Of a DNA stretch of 21,617 nucleotides, positions 1-7,868 are shown in pieces. This DNA is from CAZYMF01 sp964648215 (GTDB lineage Bacteria > Desulfobacterota > Binatia > HRBIN30 > JACQVA1): positions 1 through 21,617 of the forward strand of contig CAZYMF010000068.1 of assembly GCA_964648215.1 (NCBI GenBank). The letters run 5' to 3'. Within the stretch, counting starts at the first letter, position 1. Every line of letters starts with the position of its first letter. The notes beneath the pieces were generated by a model. The model had not been told where the DNA came from, ran no database searches, and saw only the letters and a program-made list of their open reading frames with translations. A program made the translations under genes and the position numbers.

Positions 1-1
1 C

Positions 2-844
2 AGCTTCGGGCTGGTTTCGGTGCCGGTCAAGCTGTACACCGCCACGCGGTCGAAGAGCCTCTCGTTCAACCTGCTGCACGAGAAGGACAAGTCGCGGCTG
101 CGGCAGCAGTACGTATGCGCCACCTGCGGCGAGGTCGTCGAGCGTGGCGCGATGGTCAAGGGCTACGAGTTCGCGAAGGGCCAGTACGCCGTCCTCACCG
201 ACGAGGAGCTCAAGGCCCTCGAGCAGCAGACCGACCAATCGATCGAGATCGAGGAGTTCGTGCCCATCAGCGAGGTCGACCCGATCTATTTCGAGAAGGC
301 CTATCTCCTCGGTCCCGACAAGGGCGGCCAGAAGGCCTACCGCTTGCTGTGCGAAGCGATGGAGAAGGCCGGGCAGGGGGCGATCGGCAAGTTCTCCACC
401 CGCGGCAAGCAGCAGCTGGTGCTGCTGCGCCAGGCCCAGGGCGGACTGACTCTGCACGGGCTCTACCATGCCGATGAGGTGTCGAGCTTCGCCGAGGTCG
501 ATCTCGGCGATCACGTCACGATCAAGCCGGGAGAGATCGACCTGGCGGTGCAGCTGATCGACCAGCTCGCCTCCCAGTCGTTCGCGCCGGAGAAGTACGA
601 GGACGAGTACCGCAAGCGGGCACTCGAGCTGATTGAGCGCAAGGTGGCCGGACAAGAGGTGGCGGCGGTCGCGACGCCGGCGCCGCGGGCACAGATCATC
701 GATCTCATGGACGCTCTCAAGGCCAGCCTGGAGGCCAAGCGGCACGAGCCGAAGCGATCGGCCGCGGCCGGCGAGGCGCGCAAGCCGCCGCGGGCGAAGG
801 GCCGTGCCGCCGGCGGGCGCAAGGCGGCGGGCAAGACGAGGTAG
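2..844 (+). CDS. ku: Ku protein, bacterial non-homologous end joining (5' end outside window)
   Basis: Bacterial Ku is a homodimeric ring that binds DNA double-strand ends and recruits the ligase LigD. The reading frame is open from base 2, giving SFGLVSVPVKLYTATRS, the conserved start of the Ku core. Only about 10 N-terminal residues (usually MARxIWxGSI) are therefore missing. The GTG at base 20 lies inside this block and is not the true start. Further Ku signatures are FNLLHEKDKSRLRQQYVC, the CATCGEVVERG segment, VKGYEFAKGQYAVLTDEEL, and IDLAVQLIDQLAS near the end of the core. The last ~45 residues are a Lys/Arg/Ala-rich tail typical of bacterial Ku C-termini, thought to help DNA binding. 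No ligD lies in the window; it may be upstream. The gene is followed 34 bp later by a MerR/TPR gene on the same strand. Identification is by motif recognition and I regard it as firm. Confidence 0.95.
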   Translation, partial: SFGLVSVPVKLYTATRSKSLSFNLLHEKDKSRLRQQYVCATCGEVVERGAMVKGYEFAKGQYAVLTDEELKALEQQTDQSIEIEEFVPISEVDPIYFEKAYLLGPDKGGQKAYRLLCEAMEKAGQGAIGKFSTRGKQQLVLLRQAQGGLTLHGLYHADEVSSFAEVDLGDHVTIKPGEIDLAVQLIDQLASQSFAPEKYEDEYRKRALELIERKVAGQEVAAVATPAPRAQIIDLMDALKASLEAKRHEPKRSAAAGEARKPPRAKGRAAGGRKAAGKTR

Positions 845-878
845 CGGGCACAACCCCTTGACCGATTCGCGCGCCAGG

Positions 879-1763
879 ATGGAAGCGGGGGGAGGCCCCG
901 CGTCGGCTCACGCGGCCTCACCGCGCACGTTTCGCACCGCCGACGTGGCGCGCATCCTTCGCCTTCCGCCGGTGCGCGTGCGCGCGATCGTCCGCGCCGG
1001 ACTCTGCCAACCGGCCCGTCGCGGGCGGGCGCTCGAGTTCTCCTTCCAGGATCTCGTCATCCTGCGCACGGCCCACGGCCTGTTGCAGGCGGACGTGCCG
1101 CCGCGGCGGGTGCGGCGCGCGCTGCGTGAGCTGGCCCGTCAGCTCCCGCCGGATCGGCCGCTCTCCGGCGTGCGCATCTACGCCGACGGCCGGCAGGTGA
1201 TCGTGCGCGACGGCCGGTCGGCGTGGCAGCCCGACGGCGGGCAGGCGGTGTTCACGTTCGCCGTCGACGAGCTGATGGGGAAGAGCGGCGTCGTGGTGAA
1301 GGTCCCGCGCCGGCGCACGCGCGCCACGCCCAGGACGACCCATGCGGAGACGACGGCGACCACCTGGTTCGAGCGCGCGCTCGCCCTCGAGCAGGTCGAT
1401 GCCGCCGCGGCCATCGCCGCCTATCGCCAGGTCGTCGCGCTCGACCCTGCCATGAGCGACGCCTGCATCAACCTGGGCCGACTCGTTCACGAGGGCGGAA
1501 ACCCCGTCGAAGCCATGCACTGGTACCGTGAAGCGCTCGCGCGCGCCCCCGAGGATCCCGTGGCGCACTATGACCTGGCGCTCGCCCTCGAAGATCAGGG
1601 TGACGCCGAGAGGGCGACCGACCACTATCGCCGCGCTCTCGAGATCGATCCCGATTTCGCCGACGCGCATTTCAACCTCGGCCGCTTGCTCGATCGGCTC
1701 GGGCAGCGCACCCGGGCCCTGCGTCACCTGCTCGCCTACAAGAAGCTCACCGAAGGCGACTGA
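879..1763 (+). CDS. MerR-type HTH and tetratricopeptide-repeat fusion protein
   Basis: The protein has 294 residues. Residues ~17-85 (FRTADVARILRLPPVRVRAIVRAG... FSFQDLVILRTAHGL) form a MerR-like winged helix-turn-helix with its wing, but there is no classical effector dimer helix. Residues ~98-140 are a small beta-rich linker. Residues ~160-290 contain about four TPR units (ERALALE..., ACINLGRLVHEGGN..., AHYDLALALEDQGD..., AHFNLGRLLDRLGQ), a protein-interaction scaffold. The frame is open from 633, but that part overlaps ku and has Arg-rich shadow composition, so I chose the ATG at 879. A TTG at 858 is a possible alternative. It lies 34 bp after ku on the same strand and is likely co-transcribed, which suggests a role linked to DNA repair; that link is inference. 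The DNA target and the TPR partner cannot be deduced. Confidence 0.85.
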   Translation: MEAGGGPASAHAASPRTFRTADVARILRLPPVRVRAIVRAGLCQPARRGRALEFSFQDLVILRTAHGLLQADVPPRRVRRALRELARQLPPDRPLSGVRIYADGRQVIVRDGRSAWQPDGGQAVFTFAVDELMGKSGVVVKVPRRRTRATPRTTHAETTATTWFERALALEQVDAAAAIAAYRQVVALDPAMSDACINLGRLVHEGGNPVEAMHWYREALARAPEDPVAHYDLALALEDQGDAERATDHYRRALEIDPDFADAHFNLGRLLDRLGQRTRALRHLLAYKKLTEGD

Positions 1764-1781
1764 CGGGAGCGGCCCCCAAAA

Positions 1782-3728
1782 CTAAGGGCAGCCGCGGAGC
1801 GCCGCATTCAGGGCGCTGACGGCGTCGCCGGCACCGATACTGCCGTCGCCGTTGACGTCGGCGGCCGGGCACGCGGCAAGGGGGCGTTGGTCCAGGGCGA
1901 TCGCGACGCCGGTGGCCAACTCGTCCACGGTGACGCGGCCGTCCTCGTTGCAGTCGCCGGGACAGGTCCCGTGACAGACGAGCGTGGCCACGTCCGTGTC
2001 TTGCCGCTCAAAGCTCGTCGCCGTCAGGCGAATCCGCCGCTCGCCATGGCCGTGGGCGCGAACCGGGACGCGCACCTCGGCTGGTGCGGCGCACACGTTT
2101 TCCCCCTGCACCGGCATCGCCGGCAGGGAGCTGAAGACGGCCACGGCGTTCGCCGTGTCGATCGGATCGGGCGACGATCCCGGAGTGTAGAGATGCAGCG
2201 CCACGATCGGGTCGTTGGTGCGGCAATGTGCGATGCGCCCGTCCGGCACGTTGAAACAGAGCGAGACGTTGAAGCTGCACTGGCCGGGGACGTCGTCGTG
2301 ATCGCAGCTCGCATCCCCGTCGCGACACACGGCGACGGCGCGGGTGCGCGAACGGACGCGGGTGCCGGGGTCGAAACGCCACTCGACCAGACAATCCGTG
2401 TGATCACTGCCGCCGCCACGCGCGGTGTCGCCGTGGAATTGCAGCTCCTTGTAGGCGGCGAACGCGTCGATGCGGGGGAAGGTGAGGCCGTTGCGAATGT
2501 CCGTGACCGGAACGCCCGTGCTCTTCAGATAAGCTTCGACCTCGTCGGGCGTCAGACTTGAATCTGCGTTCCACAGCAACGCCGCGGCACCGGTGGCGTG
2601 GGCGACGGCCATCGACGTGCCGCTCAACACCGCCGTCGCAGCCCCGGGCGCGTCCGAACGAATCGATACGCCGGGGGCCAGCAGATCGAGCGAGGAGTCG
2701 GTATTGCTGAAGAGGGCCAACGAGTCGTTGCGGTCGACGGCGCCGACGGCGACCGCCGTCGCGATACACGCGGGCGCAGCCATGTGCTCGGGATCAAGGT
2801 TGTTGCCCGAGGCGGCGAAGACCACCGTCCCTTGCGCTCGCAAGGCATCGATCACCTGGCGGAAGAGCATGTTCGATGCGCTCAACTGCTCACAGTTGGG
2901 CGGATAGAGGTCGTCGCTCACCAAGCTCATGTTGACGGCCCGGACGTCCGGACGATTCGTCGCAATCCAGTCGAGCGCCGCGATCCAATCGCCGACAGTG
3001 CCGCGTGCGTGGTCATCGAGAACCCGGATCGCGACCACCTTCGCTCCCGGCGCCACACCGATGCTGGCAATGCCGTTGTCGCCCGATGAGACGATGATGC
3101 CGGTTACGTGCGTGCCGTGAACGTGGCCGGTGCCGGCGGCACTGCCCGGGCCCGAGAGCCGGTTCGTGTCGCCGGGGCAACAGTTCCCGCTGCAAAAGCA
3201 TTCCTCGTGAACGATGTGCCCTTGCAGATCCGGATGGCTGGTGTCGATGGCGGTGTCGAGAACGGCGAGAGTCACCCCGCGGCCGTCGATGCCAAGAGCA
3301 TGGACGATGTCGGCGTTGATCTGGAGCACGCTGTGGGCCAGCGCCGCCGAGCCCTGCTGCGCCAGGTCGACGCGCACGACGTCTCCTTCCCGCGCCAGCG
3401 CCTCGAGCCCCGCTTGCGACACCGAGGCGGTGAAGCCGCTGGCGTTGTCGAATCGCCGATGGATCGCGATGTCGCCGCTCTTGACCTGCGGCTCGACGGT
3501 GGCGATCAGGGCGCTCGCGCGCCGCGCGATGTCCCGGGCACGTCGGCGAACGCCGTCGATGGAGCGGGGCGCCGTCGCCGGCGGCTGCAATGCCACCACG
3601 ACGTCGACGCGCGGGCTGCGGGCCAGTCGCTCGCGGACTTCCGGGCCAACGGGCGCTGTCGCTCCGGCCACGGCGGCGCCGAGCGTCCAGACAGACAGCC
3701 CGGCCAGCCCGAGCCAACGGCGCGTCAT
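1782..3728 (-). CDS. Exported S8 (subtilisin-like) serine protease with dockerin-like C-terminal calcium repeats
   Basis: The protein has 648 residues. Residues 1-24 form a signal peptide (MTRRW, hydrophobic core, AGA-TA). Residues ~40-125 resemble the inhibitor I9 propeptide (GFTASVSQAGLEALAREG). The peptidase domain, ~148-425, carries the triad Asp158 (AVLDTAID), His204 (HGTHVTG) and Ser372 (SGTSMA), plus oxyanion Asn309 (ASGNN). An inserted CFCSGNCCPGD segment at 177-187 is unusual. Residues ~440-585 form a Cys-rich region of unknown fold (CRDGDASCDHDD...CSFNVSLCFNV). The tail, 589-648, holds two EF-loop-like repeats, DCNEDGRVTVDE and DVNGDGSIGAGD, as in dockerins. The catalytic set is complete, so I expect an active secreted or surface protease; the substrate is unknown. 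It ends 18 bp from the convergent MerR/TPR gene. A promoter-like sequence sits immediately before the ATG, which suggests a leaderless transcript. Confidence 0.93.
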   Translation of the reverse strand: MTRRWLGLAGLSVWTLGAAVAGATAPVGPEVRERLARSPRVDVVVALQPPATAPRSIDGVRRRARDIARRASALIATVEPQVKSGDIAIHRRFDNASGFTASVSQAGLEALAREGDVVRVDLAQQGSAALAHSVLQINADIVHALGIDGRGVTLAVLDTAIDTSHPDLQGHIVHEECFCSGNCCPGDTNRLSGPGSAAGTGHVHGTHVTGIIVSSGDNGIASIGVAPGAKVVAIRVLDDHARGTVGDWIAALDWIATNRPDVRAVNMSLVSDDLYPPNCEQLSASNMLFRQVIDALRAQGTVVFAASGNNLDPEHMAAPACIATAVAVGAVDRNDSLALFSNTDSSLDLLAPGVSIRSDAPGAATAVLSGTSMAVAHATGAAALLWNADSSLTPDEVEAYLKSTGVPVTDIRNGLTFPRIDAFAAYKELQFHGDTARGGGSDHTDCLVEWRFDPGTRVRSRTRAVAVCRDGDASCDHDDVPGQCSFNVSLCFNVPDGRIAHCRTNDPIVALHLYTPGSSPDPIDTANAVAVFSSLPAMPVQGENVCAAPAEVRVPVRAHGHGERRIRLTATSFERQDTDVATLVCHGTCPGDCNEDGRVTVDELATGVAIALDQRPLAACPAADVNGDGSIGAGDAVSALNAALRGCP

Positions 3729-3734
3729 CGGGAC

Positions 3735-3763
3735 ATTAGACGCGTGCCGCCGTCATCGGTCAA
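3735..3763 (-). promoter_or_regulatory. Putative sigma-70 promoter of the S8 protease gene
   Basis: On the minus strand TTGACC (3763-3758) and TCTAAT (3740-3735) are separated by exactly 17 bases. The -10 element ends 6 bases before the protease ATG at 3728, so the predicted start of transcription falls at or within a base or so of the start codon. No other promoter or Shine-Dalgarno sequence is evident there. Confidence 0.6.
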
Positions 3764-3769
3764 GGCGGC

Positions 3770-3775
3770 TTGACA
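3770..3775 (+). promoter_or_regulatory. Possible -35 element for the gamma-glutamyltransferase gene
   Basis: TTGACA stands at 3770-3775, facing the opposing TTGACC of the protease promoter. Together they make the inverted pair GTCAAG-GCGG-CTTGAC. About 17 bases downstream there is no good -10 (GAGTAC), so promoter function is uncertain. Confidence 0.3.
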
Positions 3776-3825
3776 CTGTCCGCCAGCCGCGAGAGTACCA
3801 GGACAAGGCAGCGAGGTCGTGAGCA

Positions 3826-5457
3826 ATGTTTGCTAGCCAAAGGGCCAAGGGTGACGGATTTCGCAGCCAGCGCTCGCTGGTGATGGGGCGGGGCGGCATG
3901 GTGTGCACCAGTCAGCCGTTGGCTTCGGCGGCCGGTGCCGACCTGATGCGGCGCGGCGGCAACGCGATTGACGCCGCCGTGTGCGCCGCCGCCGTTCTCG
4001 GCGTGGTCGAGCCGTTCTCCACCGGCATCGGCGGCGACTGCTTCCTTCTCGTCTGGGATGCCAAGCAGAAGCGGTTGTTCGGGCTCAACGGCAGCGGGCG
4101 GGCGCCGGCGGCGGCCAGCATCGAGAAGGTCCGCGCCCTCGCCGGCGACTCCATGCCGGTGCACGGCTGGTTGCCGGTGACGGTTCCCGGCGCCGTCGAT
4201 GCCTGGTGCGCCGCGCTCGAACGCTTCGGCTCGCGCCCGCTGGGTGACGTGCTGCAGCCGGCCATCCACTACGCCGCCGATGGCTTCCCGGTGAGCGAGA
4301 TCATCGCTCATCAGTGGGAGCTGATCGTGCGCTACGGCGGATTGGCCAATGAAGAAGCGCGCCGCGCCTTCACGATCGAGGGACGCCCGCCGCGGCTGGG
4401 CGAGATCTTCCGCCTGCCGTCGCTGGCCCGCAGCCTGGCGAAGCTGGCGGCCGGGGGGCCCGACGAGTTCTACCGCGGCGAGCTCGCCGAGCAGATCGTG
4501 CGCTGCTCGCAAGCCGGTGGCGGCCTGCACTCCCTCGATGACTTCGCCGCGCACACGTCTACGTGGGTGGAACCGATCCGGACGGCCTACCGTGGCTACA
4601 CTCTGTGCGAGATCCCGCCGAACGGGCAGGGGCTGACGGCCTTGCTCGCCCTCAACATCCTGGAGACCTTCGACATGCCCGCGGTGCCGCTGGGCTCGGC
4701 GGACTGCCTGCATCTGCGCGCGGAGGCGATCAAGCTCGCCTTCGCCGACCGCAATCGCTACATCGCCGATCCCGAGCACGTCGCCGTGCCGACCCGGGCG
4801 TTGCTGTCCAAGCTGTACGCGCGCGAGCGCGCGCAGCTCATCGACCGGCAGCGCGCCTTGCCGGGCGTCGCGGCGGGCCAGGTTCGCGCCGGTACCGACA
4901 CCGTCTATCTCACCGCGGCCGACGCCGACGGCAACGTCGTGTCGCTGATCAACAGCCTGTTCTTTCCCTTCGGCTCCGGCCTGGTCGCGGGAGACACCGG
5001 GATCGTGCTGCAGAACCGCGGCTATGGCTTCTCCCTCGACGCCGCGCACCCCAACTGCATCGCGCCGCGCAAGCGGCCCTTCCACACCATCATCCCGGCG
5101 ATGCTGCTGCGGCAGGAGAGGCCGGTGCTGTCCTTCGGTGTGATGGGCGGCGACGTGCAGGCCCAGGGGCACGTTCAGGTCGTCTCCAACATGGTCGACT
5201 ACGGGATGAACGTCCAAGAAGCCCTCGACTACCCGCGGCTGCACTACCTCGAGGAGGCTCGGGTGGCGTTGGAGCCCGAATACGACGAGCCGCTGCGCGC
5301 GGAGCTGGGCCGGCGCGGGCACGAGGTCCTCGACGAATCCGCGACCCTGCTGCGCGGCGGCTTCGGCGGCGGGCAGGGCATCCAGATCGATCCCGCGACC
5401 GGGGCGTACTGGGGCGGCTCGGATCGCCGCAAGGACGGCTGCGCCATCGGGTTCTGA
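3826..5457 (+). CDS. Gamma-glutamyltransferase family Ntn-hydrolase (YwrD-type)
   Basis: The protein has 543 residues. This family hydrolyses or transfers gamma-glutamyl groups, for example from glutathione, after autocleavage into two subunits exposing an N-terminal Thr. Family signatures run through the sequence: GMVCTSQPLASAAGADLMRRGGNAIDAAV (about 24-52), EPFSTGIGGDCFLLVW, PNGQGLTALLALNILE and GGDVQAQGHVQV near the end. The predicted nucleophile is Thr359 in GTDTVYLTAADADGN, followed by LINSLFFPFGSG. The DTVYxT context matches the YwrD/cephalosporin-acylase-like branch better than classical Ggt. No signal peptide is present, so the enzyme is probably cytoplasmic. Start: the ATG at 3826 precedes the conserved RSLVMGRGGMV block by 17 residues; its Shine-Dalgarno is weak. 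It is divergent from the protease, with a 97-bp spacer. The true substrate is uncertain. Confidence 0.9.
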   Translation: MFASQRAKGDGFRSQRSLVMGRGGMVCTSQPLASAAGADLMRRGGNAIDAAVCAAAVLGVVEPFSTGIGGDCFLLVWDAKQKRLFGLNGSGRAPAAASIEKVRALAGDSMPVHGWLPVTVPGAVDAWCAALERFGSRPLGDVLQPAIHYAADGFPVSEIIAHQWELIVRYGGLANEEARRAFTIEGRPPRLGEIFRLPSLARSLAKLAAGGPDEFYRGELAEQIVRCSQAGGGLHSLDDFAAHTSTWVEPIRTAYRGYTLCEIPPNGQGLTALLALNILETFDMPAVPLGSADCLHLRAEAIKLAFADRNRYIADPEHVAVPTRALLSKLYARERAQLIDRQRALPGVAAGQVRAGTDTVYLTAADADGNVVSLINSLFFPFGSGLVAGDTGIVLQNRGYGFSLDAAHPNCIAPRKRPFHTIIPAMLLRQERPVLSFGVMGGDVQAQGHVQVVSNMVDYGMNVQEALDYPRLHYLEEARVALEPEYDEPLRAELGRRGHEVLDESATLLRGGFGGGQGIQIDPATGAYWGGSDRRKDGCAIGF

Positions 5458-6000
5458 CGGACGGGCCTCGGCCCGGGAGAGCGCGAAACGGGGACGGGAT
5501 GCCGGGCGTCAGCCCGTCGCCACCCGCTGACGCTTTCGTGACTCGCCGTCGTTTCGCGCTCCGCCGACGTGCAGATGGCGCCGCGGCCTGGGTTGGATGA
5601 GACAGCGCCGCGATTCGAGCCGTGCCGCGGTCGTGGCACTGCGGTTGCTCTGGTCCGGGGTGGTGCTTGGTAGGGCAAATGGAGAACCGGGGGACCGCGC
5701 TGAGTGTGACCGTCGTTCGACAGACGGCGGGCTCGTTCCAGCGTCTTTTTCACTACGCGGGGAGACCGAATGACGAGGAGCAGCAGGTGCTTCTCGATCA
5801 AGTGACGCGGTTCGTGGCGATCGATCGTGCCGCGACCAGGGTGGACGTGGTGTTGGAGGGAGCATGCGTCGAGCCCGGGCTGGCTCGTTTGGCCGACTCG
5901 CTGTGCGCCCTCCAGCAAGGGTCCGCGCTCCGCACTTCGTGACCGTGGCCGGACACCGTCTTGCACCGGCGTTGCCGATTCGCTACTCCCCGTTGCTCTC
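5458..6000. other. 543-bp stretch without a secure gene
   Basis: Between the gamma-glutamyltransferase stop and the dihydrouridine synthase ATG I see no RNA gene, insertion sequence or repeat. A small hairpin lies directly after the upstream stop (5462-5475, CGGGC-CTCG-GCCCG, no U-tract) and could act as a weak terminator. One short plus-strand reading frame (5679-5942) is the only coding candidate. Minus-strand frames here are Pro/Arg/Ser-rich and look like shadows. Confidence 0.6.
5679..5942 (+). CDS. Possible small hypothetical protein, 87 residues
   Basis: The ATG at 5679 opens an 87-residue frame in the otherwise empty gap. The middle part has a protein-like composition (RQTAGSFQRLFHYAGRPNDE, then EQQVLLDQVTRFVAIDRAA and VDVVLEGACVEPGLARLADSL), suggesting two amphipathic helices and a strand. 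AGGG about 4 bases upstream is a poor ribosome binding site. I recognise no family. It may instead be a chance frame or a decayed gene. Confidence 0.35.
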   Translation: MENRGTALSVTVVRQTAGSFQRLFHYAGRPNDEEQQVLLDQVTRFVAIDRAATRVDVVLEGACVEPGLARLADSLCALQQGSALRTS

Positions 6001-7023
6001 ATGAACGAGGTGACGGAACTGCGCATCGGCTCGCTGCGCATCGCGCCCAACGCGATCCTCGCGCCGATGTCGGGCATCACCGACTCCGTGTTCCGGCGGG
6101 CGATCAAAGAGGCCAACCCGGGTGCGGTCGGCCTGGTCGTCACCGAGCTGATCAGCATCGAGGCCCTCAGCCGCCGCGACGAGAAATCGATCCGCATGTT
6201 GGACGGCGCTGGCATCGAGCATCCGCTTTCGGTGCAGCTCTTCGGCTCCGATCCCGCGCGCATGGCCGAGGCCGCGCGCCTGGCCGTCGATCACGGCGCC
6301 GACGTCATCGATATCAACTGCGGTTGCCCGGTGCCGAAGGTAGTCAAGCGCGGCGGCGGTGCGGAGCTGATGCGGCAAGCGCCGCGGCTGGCCGAGATGG
6401 TGCGGGCGATCCGCGGCGCCGTACCGGTGCCGGTCACGGTGAAGATCCGCGCCGGGTGGGACGACCGCTCGCGCAACGCCGTCGAGATCGCCCGCGTCGT
6501 CGAGAGCGAAGGCGCCGCGATGGTGGCCATCCACGGCCGCACCCGGCTGCAGCTGTACACCGGGCAATGTGACTGGGACCTGATCGCCGCGGTCAAGTCC
6601 GCCGTGCGCATCCCAGTGGTGGGCAGCGGCGACATCGACTCCGCCGCGACGGCTTGGCGTCGCCTGCGCGAGAGCGGCGTCGATGGCGTGATGATCGGCC
6701 GCGGGGCGCTCACCAACCCGTGGATGTTTCGTCAGCTGGCGGAGTTGCGATCGGGCGGCGCGGTGACGCCTCCGCCCGAGCACGAGGTGTGGCAGCTGAT
6801 CACGAACATCATCGAGCGGATCGCCACCGAGATCCATCCCAAGGTGGCGCTCGGCCGCGGCCGCGGCCTGGTCTGCCGCATGACTCGTGGCCTTCCTTAC
6901 AGCGCGACTCTGCGCGAGATGGTCACGCGCGCGCCTTCGCTCGCCGCGATGTTCGAGCTGCTCCACTCTCGCTGCGCCGAGACCCGCCGCGAGGCCGGTG
7001 CCGCGCTGTCACGGGCCGCTTGA
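6001..7023 (+). CDS. dusB: tRNA-dihydrouridine synthase, DusB-like
   Basis: The protein has 340 residues, normal for the family. Dus enzymes use FMN and NADPH to reduce specific uridines in tRNA. Visible motifs: the FMN-barrel start APMSGITDSVFRR (21-33), TELIS (48-52), the catalytic DINCGCP with Cys109, KRGGGAELM (116-124), VTVKIRAGWDD (146-155), AIHGRTRLQLYTG (176-188), GSGDI (208-212) and VMIGRGAL (230-237). The C-terminal helical region contains the family-typical MTRGLPYSATLREMV near 294-308. The frame extends upstream to 5827, but the ATG at 6001 gives the normal N-terminus (MNEVTELRIGSLRIAPNAILAPM). It ends 5 bp from the convergent bufC. The DusB assignment, rather than DusA or DusC, rests on overall motif style. 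Confidence 0.93.
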   Translation: MNEVTELRIGSLRIAPNAILAPMSGITDSVFRRAIKEANPGAVGLVVTELISIEALSRRDEKSIRMLDGAGIEHPLSVQLFGSDPARMAEAARLAVDHGADVIDINCGCPVPKVVKRGGGAELMRQAPRLAEMVRAIRGAVPVPVTVKIRAGWDDRSRNAVEIARVVESEGAAMVAIHGRTRLQLYTGQCDWDLIAAVKSAVRIPVVGSGDIDSAATAWRRLRESGVDGVMIGRGALTNPWMFRQLAELRSGGAVTPPPEHEVWQLITNIIERIATEIHPKVALGRGRGLVCRMTRGLPYSATLREMVTRAPSLAAMFELLHSRCAETRREAGAALSRAA

Positions 7024-7028
7024 GCCTC

Positions 7029-7868
7029 TCAGGCTTGGGCGCCGGCCAGCAGGCCGTCGGCGAGCCACTGCTGCAGCAGCGTGCCCACGTGCGCGACGGG
7101 ATCTTCGTGGCCCTGCTCGGCGACGAGCTCGCACAGGGAGGCGAACGACTCCCCGGCGGCGACGCAGTGCAGGGCGGCGAGCTCGTCGGGCGTGATGGCC
7201 ACGTGGAAGACCCGCAGGTCGCGGCGCCAGACCCGGACGCCGCCGGGTCGTGCTGCCGGTTCCCGCGGCGTGCGCCCGGCGCGCGCGTCGCCCCAGAGGG
7301 AGAGAACGTCCCACTCGACGGGGAGCAGCTGCAGCGAGGCGACCGGTCGCAGGCGCAGCTCGGCCCAGGCCTCCGCCGGCAACGCCGTCAGCGCGCCGGC
7401 GGCAAGCAACTCCTCGTCCGCGGCGTCAAATGCCTCGATCAGCGCCCATTCGAAGGTTGCCAGGTCGGCGAGGTAGGGGCGGCTCTGCGCGAGCCGCTGG
7501 CTGCGGGTGAAGCGGGGCAGATGCTGGCCGGCGTAGCGCAGTGAGTAGTGTGCCGGCGGGTGGGCGAGCAGATAGTCCGTGATCAGGTTGTGGAACTCGT
7601 CGTTGCCGAGCACCGCACAGAGCGTCGGGTAGTCCTCCTTCAGCGCATCGAGCAGCCGAAAGAAATACATGTTGGCGTAGATGTCGAGCCGGCGCGCGGC
7701 CGGCAGGACGTCGTCGCCGTCGACGATGGCCTCGAGACCGTCACGCAGCAATCCGTCGGCGTCGTCGCTGCGCCGTTCCATCTCGCGCAAGGCGTCGGCG
7801 ACGCCCCTAGGCGCGCTGATCAAGCGCCAGAGCAGCCGCTGCGTTTGTGCCAATGTCGGAGGGTTCAC
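7029..7868 (-). CDS. bufC: BufC/HvfC-type protein (DUF2063), partner of the MNIO enzyme
   Basis: The protein has 279 residues. Members of this family sit beside DUF692 enzymes, where they are thought to deliver the precursor peptide to the oxidase. The recognisable DUF2063 region is about 5-120: LAQTQRLLWRLISAP, then RLDIYANMYFFRLLDALKED, YPTLCAVLGNDEFHNLITDYL, LAHPPAHYSLRYAGQHLPRF. The C-terminal half is a less conserved alpha/beta domain. The start is a GTG at 7868, which lies inside bufB, so the two genes overlap by 62 bp. That overlap implies translational coupling. The start is supported because residues 5-20 already match the family. It is the last gene of the bufABC operon and ends 5 bp from convergent dus. 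Confidence 0.88.
   Translation of the reverse strand: MNPPTLAQTQRLLWRLISAPRGVADALREMERRSDDADGLLRDGLEAIVDGDDVLPAARRLDIYANMYFFRLLDALKEDYPTLCAVLGNDEFHNLITDYLLAHPPAHYSLRYAGQHLPRFTRSQRLAQSRPYLADLATFEWALIEAFDAADEELLAAGALTALPAEAWAELRLRPVASLQLLPVEWDVLSLWGDARAGRTPREPAARPGGVRVWRRDLRVFHVAITPDELAALHCVAAGESFASLCELVAEQGHEDPVAHVGTLLQQWLADGLLAGAQA

Noticed and set aside
633..878. Longer start for the MerR/TPR gene
   Set aside because: It would overlap ku by over 200 bp with an Arg/Ser-rich shadow sequence.
1764..1781. Bidirectional terminator between the MerR/TPR and protease genes
   Set aside because: The 18-bp gap contains no stem long enough to support termination.
3760..5322. A 520-codon open frame on the minus strand
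   Set aside because: It lies exactly antisense to the gamma-glutamyltransferase, whose motifs are unmistakable. The antisense product is His/Arg/Gly/Val-rich with no domain, a normal effect of high GC.
5827..6000. Longer start for the dihydrouridine synthase
   Set aside because: The ATG at 6001 gives the family-typical N-terminus; the upstream part is unlike any Dus.
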